A DNA stretch of 25,282 nt from Blattamonas nauphoetae (lineage: Eukaryota > Preaxostyla > Oxymonadida). This document shows positions 19,093 through 25,282 of this stretch, piece after piece. Within the stretch, counting starts at the first letter, position 1; every line of letters starts with the position of its first letter. The notes beneath the pieces are model-generated. The model had not been told where the DNA came from, made no database searches, and saw nothing but the letters and a program-made list of their open reading frames with translations. The translations under genes and the position numbers were made by a program. The DNA lies in NCBI GenBank assembly GCA_033064195.1, contig JARBJD010000663.1:1-25282 (forward strand), written 5' to 3'.

Positions 19093-19292
19093 AGGGGAGA
19101 TCAATGAGAACAAGATCAAGAAGAGATTAAAAAATTCAATTCACCAAAAAATTTGTTGAAATAAGTGAATGAAACAGTAATGAAATGGAAATATGGGAAA
19201 AGAGAAGTATATGAAGAGAAAAATGAGACGAAAGTTTGACTTCATACCAAATGTGGACGGGTTGTCCAACTGGACGGCTTGTTCAACGACGG
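19093..19292 (-). repeat. Right terminal inverted repeat (200 bp)
   Basis: Reverse complement of 17151-17350, from AGGGGAGATCA to CAACGACGG. Its outer part is open in phase with the adjoining beta-helix sequence, which makes a false N-terminus (MGKEKYMKRKMRRK) for that gene. Confidence 0.93.
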
Positions 19293-19294
19293 TA

Positions 19295-20746
19295 GTGGAA
19301 TTGACCAGCTGTACGTTCTCATCGTTCAAGAAAGGATCACAATCGGATGTTCTGGATGGATCAGCGATCCATGCCGAGCTCTCCTCATCCAACTACCTCC
19401 GAATCACATCCTGCTCGTTCGAATCATGTTCATCGCAAGGAAGCGGAGGAAGTGTGTCAGTTGTCGTTGCTGGCGGTGAACTCGTCATCCACTCCTCGAA
19501 GTTCGTGTCGTGCTCTTCGGAACAGAATGGAGGTGCTCTCTTCGTCGACCTATCGTCGCTCGGAGAAGGTTCGTACAGCCTGACCTCACTCAGCTTCGCG
19601 TCGTCGTGCACCTGTTCAGGCTATGGGAAGTGGGTGTTCATTCGGGGGCACAAACTCGCCTCTCTGGTAACGAAGGCGAGATGGGCCGGAACATTCAACT
19701 CGCTAAGCCTTCGCTTGGACGCTGACAAATTGTGGGGTCTGGACTTGGCAGAAAATGAAAGCTCTCCTCTTCGCTCCGCCTCGCTCCTTCACGTCATTTT
19801 CGGCAGTGCCTCTCGAACTTCAGCTTCTTCCATTTTTGTTGGACAGAACGGGAAAGATGAAATGGGATGTGGAAACACGGAAGCGACACTCTGCGGAACG
19901 GTCGAATGGAGTGTGAAAGGGGCGGCTGGCAGTGTTGTTGATTTCATCGTTGTTTCCAGCGGCCATCTCTCCTCTCCCATCATCCTTTCAGATACTGATG
20001 TCATGATTGCACCCGAGTCTGCCATTCTGTGTCCATTTCTAGTCTCGCTCGACAGTCACACTTCAGCCGCAGCATCGATGATCAGAGTCGAGAAGAACGC
20101 AGCTCTTCTTTTTTCTTTCCTCTCGTTTTCGTTTTCGCTGCCTGCCTCCATCGACAGCATCATCGTTTCGTCATCTGGCGTTGTCAACGTCGCTTCGTGT
20201 CGTGTTCAGAAGACGACACTCTCCCAACCTTTCTTGGTGTCTGCGCAGTCAGCCCACACAATCACCAACTCCGCTTTCCTCTCTTCCACTTTCACGTCTT
20301 CAACCTTCGTCATCTCCGACTGCCTCTCTCTCTCCGTCGAAGACACCAGAATCGCCGACTGCTCCTTCGACACCTCGTTTCTTGTCGGCTCATCCTCCCT
20401 AATCTCCTTCCTTTCGTTGACTGTGTCGAACAACTCCATCAAACAGGACACATCCCTCTTCGCGCTGTCCATCCTTCCCAAAACAAGTTCAGACGCCACA
20501 CCTTCCTTTAGCATCTCATTGTCTTCATTCTCACCATCCCAAACAACCCCAACCCCGCTGTTCGTCTCTGTCGCGTCAGAGTGCAGCTCGAATGTGATTC
20601 TCGTGAACACCACGTTATCCCACTCGTCCACCAGCCCACTTCGAAAACCGGCAGTTCTTGTGAAGTGGACAAAGAAGCAGCCTCTTCTTTTGCGGCGAAG
20701 GGTTGTTTGTGAGGATTGCATTGTGATGGTCTCTCAGTATCAATGA
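19295..20746 (+). CDS. Ser/Cys-rich beta-helix repeat protein, 3' part, interrupted by the transposon
   Basis: About 483 codons to TGA. Short strands alternate with Gly/Ser turns in parallel beta-helix style: VELTSCTFSSF, DGSAIHAE, LRITSCSFESC, GSGGSVSVV, LVIHSSKFVSCSS, QNGGALFV. A second block restarts with IFVGQNGKDEMGCGNTEATLC, like the repeat starts of polymorphic outer-membrane and pectin-lyase-like proteins. These form large families of surface or secreted proteins in oxymonads and some other protists. The true start is lost upstream: the ATG at 19193 belongs to the transposon repeat. The end, RRRVVCEDCIVMVSQYQ, has no membrane anchor, although members often have one, so the 3' end may also be cut short. 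Codon use and composition differ from the palindrome-rich territory to the left. Confidence 0.8.
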   Translation: MELTSCTFSSFKKGSQSDVLDGSAIHAELSSSNYLRITSCSFESCSSQGSGGSVSVVVAGGELVIHSSKFVSCSSEQNGGALFVDLSSLGEGSYSLTSLSFASSCTCSGYGKWVFIRGHKLASLVTKARWAGTFNSLSLRLDADKLWGLDLAENESSPLRSASLLHVIFGSASRTSASSIFVGQNGKDEMGCGNTEATLCGTVEWSVKGAAGSVVDFIVVSSGHLSSPIILSDTDVMIAPESAILCPFLVSLDSHTSAAASMIRVEKNAALLFSFLSFSFSLPASIDSIIVSSSGVVNVASCRVQKTTLSQPFLVSAQSAHTITNSAFLSSTFTSSTFVISDCLSLSVEDTRIADCSFDTSFLVGSSSLISFLSLTVSNNSIKQDTSLFALSILPKTSSDATPSFSISLSSFSPSQTTPTPLFVSVASECSSNVILVNTTLSHSSTSPLRKPAVLVKWTKKQPLLLRRRVVCEDCIVMVSQYQ

Positions 20747-21409
20747 CTTTTGTTGTCACATCTTTCATGGATTGTGAGCTATTCGCGATATTTCAACCTC
20801 AATCATCTTGTGGTTTGGTATCATCTTTTTAAAGTATTCTGTTAATCAGTATTCACCTTTATTTTCACGATTCTCGAATTCCACAAACAATTATGGAGTG
20901 AATGAGAGAACGGAATGAAAAATAGGATAACAGCAAATGATGACCAAGTCCGGTAAGTTGTGTTGAAAGCGTGAAGAATGGATGAGAATTAGGACGGTCT
21001 CGAGCGGCCATTCTCACTCCTTGGTGGAGGTGGCTGTGGGCTTTTGCTAGACGCAGTCCGCGTAATGACTAGAGGCAGTCCGTTTTTTTGACTAGAGGCA
21101 GTCCGCTCCTTACTACAGGCAGTCCGCGAATGGCTACGGGCAGTCCGTGTTATTTTGTGTCATAGACCCACTCAAAACCCGGACTTTCTCCATAACCCGG
21201 AATTGACATCTCATTTAGCATTATAGACATTTCAAAGGACAGTGTTTTACTCTTAAGCTTATTCATTTCATCAGAACTGAAGAAACCATGTTTTTTTTTA
21301 CGAAATGGGCTGATCTCTATCAATTGTGAAGACAGTTCATTACTGGATTTCTCACACTCTTATTGTGCTTCTCTGATTCAATATCGATGTTTTCACACGT
21401 TTCGCAATC
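20747..21409. other. Intergenic stretch between the beta-helix gene and the second transposase
   Basis: AT-rich, with no supported gene. It contains the GCAGTCCG iteron cluster (21053-21147) and a T9 run near 21291. It may include the left end of the second transposon. I found no terminal inverted repeat pairing with sequence right of the transposase. Confidence 0.6.
21053..21147 (+). repeat. Five GCAGTCCG iterons at 21-23 bp spacing
   Basis: GCAGTCCG occurs at 21053, 21075, 21098, 21119 and 21140, spaced 22, 23, 21 and 21 bp. Each is preceded by CTAGA, CTAC or a close variant (CTAGACGCAGTCCG, CTAGAGGCAGTCCG twice, CTACAGGCAGTCCG, CTACGGGCAGTCCG). The spacers are unrelated, so the 14-bp core is what is conserved. 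Spacing of about two helical turns would place a bound protein on one face of the DNA. The cluster lies 260 bp upstream of a transposase gene and may be subterminal transposase sites or a promoter element. Confidence 0.85.
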
Positions 21410-23546
21410 GTGATGACCTTTCTTGTATCTTTCGACAACGAAAAAATTAAAATGGGTCGAATTCAAATGATAGACTTTACTTCAGATGATGGTGATTCCG
21501 CTTCGTCGTATCAAGAAGAAGCACCTATTCGGAAGAGGAAGAGAACATGTTCATCAAAGGATGGTCACAGTCCAACCTCAAAATGGAGGATGAAAGAAGC
21601 GATCAAAAAGGGGCGCGAACCACACAGGTCTGGACGGCCTCCCTATCTCACCGTCAACGAAGAAGACATCCTCCTACGTCACATCCAAAAGCTAGACCAG
21701 AAAAATGATTGTCCTCTCTACATGCAAGTTCGATTGAAAGTATGACCATTCTTCCATGATTCTCCTTCAGGCACAGTTCATCAAGTCCCGAAGAACGCCC
21801 ACGGTCGAATATCCCCAGTTGCCATCTGCTGGATGGGTCTATCACTTTCTGGCAAGGCACATCGAACTGAAAACACTTCGCCCTGTAGTGGTGGATCAGG
21901 CGAGATTCAATGCCTCTACTGTCGAAACAGTTGTCCCATTTTTACGAAAACTTTATCAATTAACGTCAACCCACCACTACCACAAAGATCTAATCATCCA
22001 AGCTGACGAAACTTCTCTTCAGAACAGATCCTTCCGACCTGGGAAAGTAATCGGTCAATCAACCCGTCAACGTTGCTACACAGTCCGAACGAAACCAATG
22101 ACGAAAATGACATCACTATTTGTGGTTGGTGCGTCAGGAAAACGCTATCGATCGCATCTCATCTTCCACAATGACTACCCACTTCCCATCCTAAAAGACC
22201 ACAAAGAAGAATGGCTAACCATGCGTACGTCACCGAAGGGATGGATGACGTCAACAATATTCGAGGACATTGTCAAAAATTCCATCATGAAAGAAATTGA
22301 AGATTGCCGCAAGATGCACCTCCAACAAAAAGGAAACGAAAGAAAAGAAATTAGAAGAAGAGCAACGGAAACAACGAGAAAAAGAAAGAAGACTAGCGAA
22401 TCTGAAATAAGAGAATCACCAGATATCGACAATCGTGAGGACGAATCAACAGACGCGACTCAAGCCCAGCCGGAGCGTGCCCTGTTGATTCTTGATGGCC
22501 ATTCAAGCAGACACAATCTTGATCTCATGGATTGGCTGGCCGAGAGGGGAGTAGACGTCATCATCCTCCCCCTCTCACAGTTCTGAGTTTCTCCAGCCCC
22601 TCGATCAACTTCCGAACAAGAAGTGGAAAGAGGGGCTCTGTGGTGTGACATTTCCTTCCAGACGAAAGGATGAGCGTGGTCGGGATCATTTCCTTGATCG
22701 AGTTTTGCGGCTATCGACAGTGCAATGAACTCGGAATGTATCAGGAATGGCTTCAAAATGGCTGGCCTGATTTTAGCATCACCAAGCAAAATGCTAGCAA
22801 AACTCATGCACGAACACTCGAATCCAACCTCGATTGCTCAAGAATTGGACAATATGGAGAATCCCGATTCAGAATGGGAGACTGGTCGATGGCGACACAA
22901 AATCCTTGAAGATGGCACTATGGAAGAACTCCTTGCCGGTCCAATTGAATCCACAGAAACAATCGGTGATGTGTCTGCGACTGGGCTTTTTCCCATCAGC
23001 GGACACGTCATCACAGATCCCGAGTTTAGGAACCGATGGCGGCATCACCAGCAAGGCAAAATACTGAAGACAATCGACGCCAACATGCGAAAACAGGAAC
23101 GAAGGATGAAATTGGAACTCAAACGCCTCGACCAGCTCCTCAAGCCGAGCGGTAAGATCCGAAACGCAACGAAAAAACGGTTCCGAATGAAGAAAGAGGT
23201 TCGAGAAAGCTCGTCCGTTGACGATTCGGATTCCTCACACGTGACGACGTCTGAACAAATGTCCTTCAGTCAAACTGACTCGACTGAAGCTCTGATTGGG
23301 GAAGACACAGACAATATTGTGGATATGGACTACGATAGCGACGCAGAATTTGAAGAGGGTTTTGATTTGGAGGCGATGATGAACCTGGTGGAACCAGGGT
23401 TGATTGTTGAGGGGAAAAGAGCTCGTAGGCCGTCAAAGAAAAAGTTATCAGTGATTACGATCGATTCTGACTCGTCAGATCAACAGCCAAAATCAAACAA
23501 ACGGAGAGGAGGGAGCGCTCGAGACGAACAGAACGGAGAGGAGTGA
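21410..23546 (+). pseudogene. pogo/Tigger-type DDE transposase with one short intron and two frame changes
   Basis: Exon 1 (ATG 21410 or 21452 to 21739) has a basic N-terminus and GRPPYLTVNEEDILLRHI, a CENP-B/pogo-style helix-turn-helix. Exon 2 from 21771 continues AQFIKSRRTP and SAGWVYHFLARH. The DDE core has IQADETSLQ (Asp at 22005), LLILDGHSSRHNLDL (Asp at 22494) and, one frame over, HSSEFLQPLDQLPNKKW (Asp at 22603), the classic third-acid block of this family. The reading moves frame near 22575 and returns near 22718 with AAIDSAMNSECIRNGFKMAGL, then a coiled basic region and an acidic tail (DMDYDSDAEFEEGFD) to TGA at 23546. A Lys/Arg/Glu-rich insert at 22290-22470 lies inside the core. 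All catalytic residues survive, so inactivation, if real, is recent. The last 36 bp overlap the minisatellite. No terminal repeats were found. Confidence 0.82.
21740..21770 (+). other. Very short spliceosomal intron (31 nt)
   Basis: GTATGACC..CTCCTTCAG interrupts the transposase. Without splicing the frame stops at the TGA inside it. Removing it joins MQVRLK to AQFIKSRRTP in phase, within the helix-turn-helix region. The GTATG donor matches the candidate 28-nt intron in the minus-strand transposase at about 18608-18635. Confidence 0.75.
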
Positions 23547-23905
23547 GTGATCGAGAGGAACAGAACGGAGAGGAGTGAGTGATCGAGAGGAACAGAACGG
23601 AGAGGAGTGAGTGATCGAGAGGAACAGAACGGAGAGGAGGGAGCGCTCGAGACGAACAGAACGGAGAGGAGTGAGTGATCGAGAGGAACAGAACGGAGAG
23701 GAGTGAGTGATCGAGAGGAACAGAACGGAGAGGAGTGAGTGATCGAGAGGAACAGAACGGAGAGGAGTGAGTGATCGAGAGGAACAGAACGGAGAGGAGT
23801 GAGTGAACGAGAGGAACAGAACGGAGAGGAGTGAGTGATCGAGAGGAACAGAACGGAGAGGAGGGAGTGATCGAGAGGAACAGAACGGAGAGGAGGGAGC
23901 GAGAC
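23509..23905. repeat. 32-bp minisatellite, first block
   Basis: About twelve units of 32 bp of the type GATCGAGAGGAACAGAACGG plus AGAGGAGTGAGT. A variant unit containing GGGAGCGCTCGAGACG recurs at 23511 and 23639, exactly four units apart, showing a higher-order period of 128 bp. The block begins inside the last codons of the transposase gene (RRGGSARDEQNGEE). Confidence 0.92.
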
Positions 23906-25282
23906 AGACAGGATCGAAGGGGAGGGATGAGCGAGAGCGACGAAGGCAATCGATTGAGAAGAGCGGGATGGACAGGATCGATGGGGAGGGATGAGCGAGA
24001 TGGACAGGATCGATGGGGAGGGATGAGCGAGATGGACCGGATCGATGGGGAGGGATGAGCGAGATGGACCGGATCGATGGGGAGGGATGAGCGAGATGGA
24101 CCGGATCGATGGGGAGGGATGAGCGAGATGGACCGGATCGATGGGGAGGGGTGAGCGAGAGCGACGAGGGCAATCGATTGAGAAGAGCGGGATGGACAGG
24201 ATCGATGGGGAGGGATGAGCAGGATGGACAGGATCGATGGGGAGGGATGAGCGAGATGGACCGGATCGATGGGGAGGGATGAGCGTGATGGACCGGATCG
24301 ATGGGGAGGGATGAGCGTGATGGACCGGATCGATGGGGAGGGATGAGCGTGATGGACCGGATCGATGGGGAGGGATGAGCGAGATGGACCGGATCGATGG
24401 GGAGGGGTGAGCGAGAGCGACGAGGGCAATCGATTGAGAAGAGCGGGATGGACAGGATCGATGGGGAGGGATGAGCAGGATGGACAGGATCGATGGGGAG
24501 GGATGAGCGAGATGGACCGGATCGATGGGGAGGGATGAGCGAGATGGACCGGATCGATGGGGAGGGATGAGCGAGATGGACCGGATCGATGGGGAGGGGT
24601 GAGCGAGAGCGACGAGGGCAATCGATTGAGAAGAGCGGGATGGACAGGATCGATGGGGAGGGATGAGCAGGATGGACAGGATCGATGGGGAGGGATGAGC
24701 GAGATGGACCGGATCGATGGGGAGGGATGAGCGTGATGGACCGGATCGATGGAGAGAGATGAGCGAGAGCGACGAGGGCAATCGATTGAGAAGAGCGGGA
24801 TGGACAGGATCGATGGGGAGGGATGAGCGAGAGCGAGGAGGGCAATCGATTGAGAAGAGCGGGATGGACAGGATCGATGGGGAGGGATGAGCGAGATGGA
24901 CCGAATCGATGGGAAGGGATGAGCGAGATGGACCGGATCGATGGGGAGGGATGAGCGAGAGCGAGGAGGGCAATCGATTGAGAAGAGCGGGATGGACAGG
25001 ATCGATGGGGAGGGATGAGCGAGAGCGAGGAGGGCAATCGATTGAGAAGAGCGGGATGGACAGGATCGATGGGGAGGGATGAGCGAGATGGACCGAATCG
25101 ATGGGAAGGGATGAGCGAGATGGACCGGATCGATGGGGAGGGATGAGCGAGATGGACCGGATCGATGGGGAGGGATGAGCGAGAGCGACGAGGGCAATCG
25201 ATTGAGAAGAGCGACGAGAGCAATCGATTGAGAAGAGCGGGATGGATAGGGATGGAAGATGGGGAGGGATGAGCGAGATGGA
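23906..25282. repeat. 32-bp minisatellite, second block, running off the window
   Basis: About 43 units of 32 bp made of two interspersed types: GGATCGATGGGGAGGGATGA with GCGAGATGGACC, and GAGCGACGAGGGCAATCGAT with TGAGAAGAGCGG. Both keep the 32-bp register of the first block. The second type marks higher-order blocks of varying length. The plus strand is purine-rich. The minus strand has no stop in any frame, so three overlapping frames of about 500-580 codons arise with 32-residue periodic Ser/Pro/Ile peptides. These are by-products of the repeat, not genes. Confidence 0.93.

Larger units (their letters stand above)
17151..19292 (-). mobile_element. pogo/Tigger-type DNA transposon with 200-bp terminal inverted repeats
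   Basis: A 2142-bp element bounded by inverted repeats 17151-17350 and 19093-19292 and flanked on both sides by TA (17149-17150 and 19293-19294). TA is the target duplication of Tc1/mariner and pogo elements. The repeats start CCGTCGTTGAAC and read as identical over 200 bp when one is reverse-complemented by eye, implying a young insertion or recent conversion. It carries a DDE transposase on the minus strand. It interrupts a beta-helix repeat gene. The apparent ATG of the right-hand gene at 19193 lies inside the right repeat. Confidence 0.92.

Noticed and set aside
19193-19294. ATG at 19193 as the start of the beta-helix protein
   Set aside because: It and the next 33 codons lie in the right terminal repeat of the pogo element.
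23455-25223. Three overlapping minus-strand frames of about 500-580 codons with Ser/Pro/Ile repeats
   Set aside because: They arise because a 32-bp unit without minus-strand stops is read in every phase. The same peptide recurs in all three frames.

Overview
This window is eukaryotic. It shows very short GT-AG introns, TA-flanked pogo-type transposons, a non-LTR retrotransposon, Ser/Cys-rich beta-helix repeat protein sequence and long minisatellites. The beta-helix style, with repeated Gly-Gly turns and a restart of the form VGQNGKDEMGCG, together with the mix of elements, resembles oxymonad protist genomes such as Blattamonas. That assignment is inference from memory, not a database match. 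Long frames end at TGA, TAA or TAG and Gln is written CAA/CAG, so the standard code fits.

Layout. (1) 1-4160: a tandem array of five units of 0.6-1.0 kb, each holding 1-3 copies of a nested 152-bp subrepeat. (2) 4273-5298, minus strand: an uninterrupted gene for a CRESS-DNA-virus-type Rep, a virus-derived fossil. (3) 5555-6075: a second tandem repeat of alternating 120/129 bp. (4) 6192-11112: a long low-complexity frame built on Pro-x-x-Gly repeats, unrecognised, with several frame changes between 9375 and 9965. (5) 11113-11542: an AT-rich spacer with a TATA-like box. (6) 11543-16855: an ORF of a non-LTR retrotransposon, with reverse transcriptase (YLDD) followed by an R2-like CCHC/restriction-like endonuclease region and a long Ser/Pro-rich tail, in five alternating frames. 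(7) 17151-19292: a pogo-type DNA transposon with 200-bp inverted repeats that look identical, flanked by TA, apparently inserted in a beta-helix gene whose 3' part is 19295-20746. (8) 21410-23546: a second pogo-type transposase with a 31-nt intron, preceded by five GCAGTCCG iterons spaced 21-23 bp. (9) 23509-25282: a 32-bp minisatellite running off the window.

The most unusual signal is a short interrupted palindrome, (G/A)CCC-N4-7-GGG(C/T). I count at least 80 copies by eye between about 260 and 16850. It lies in the non-coding tandem repeats, in the Pro-x-x-Gly frame and in the retrotransposon frame, in all three codon phases, roughly every 50-110 bp. It is sparse in the Rep gene, missing from the spacer at 11113-11600, and stops at about 16850. 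Most frame changes in both long frames fall on a copy. This suggests a DNA- or RNA-level property of one 16-17 kb territory, either a real dispersed hairpin system or a systematic sequencing effect at C/G runs. Which of the two cannot be settled from this sequence alone.
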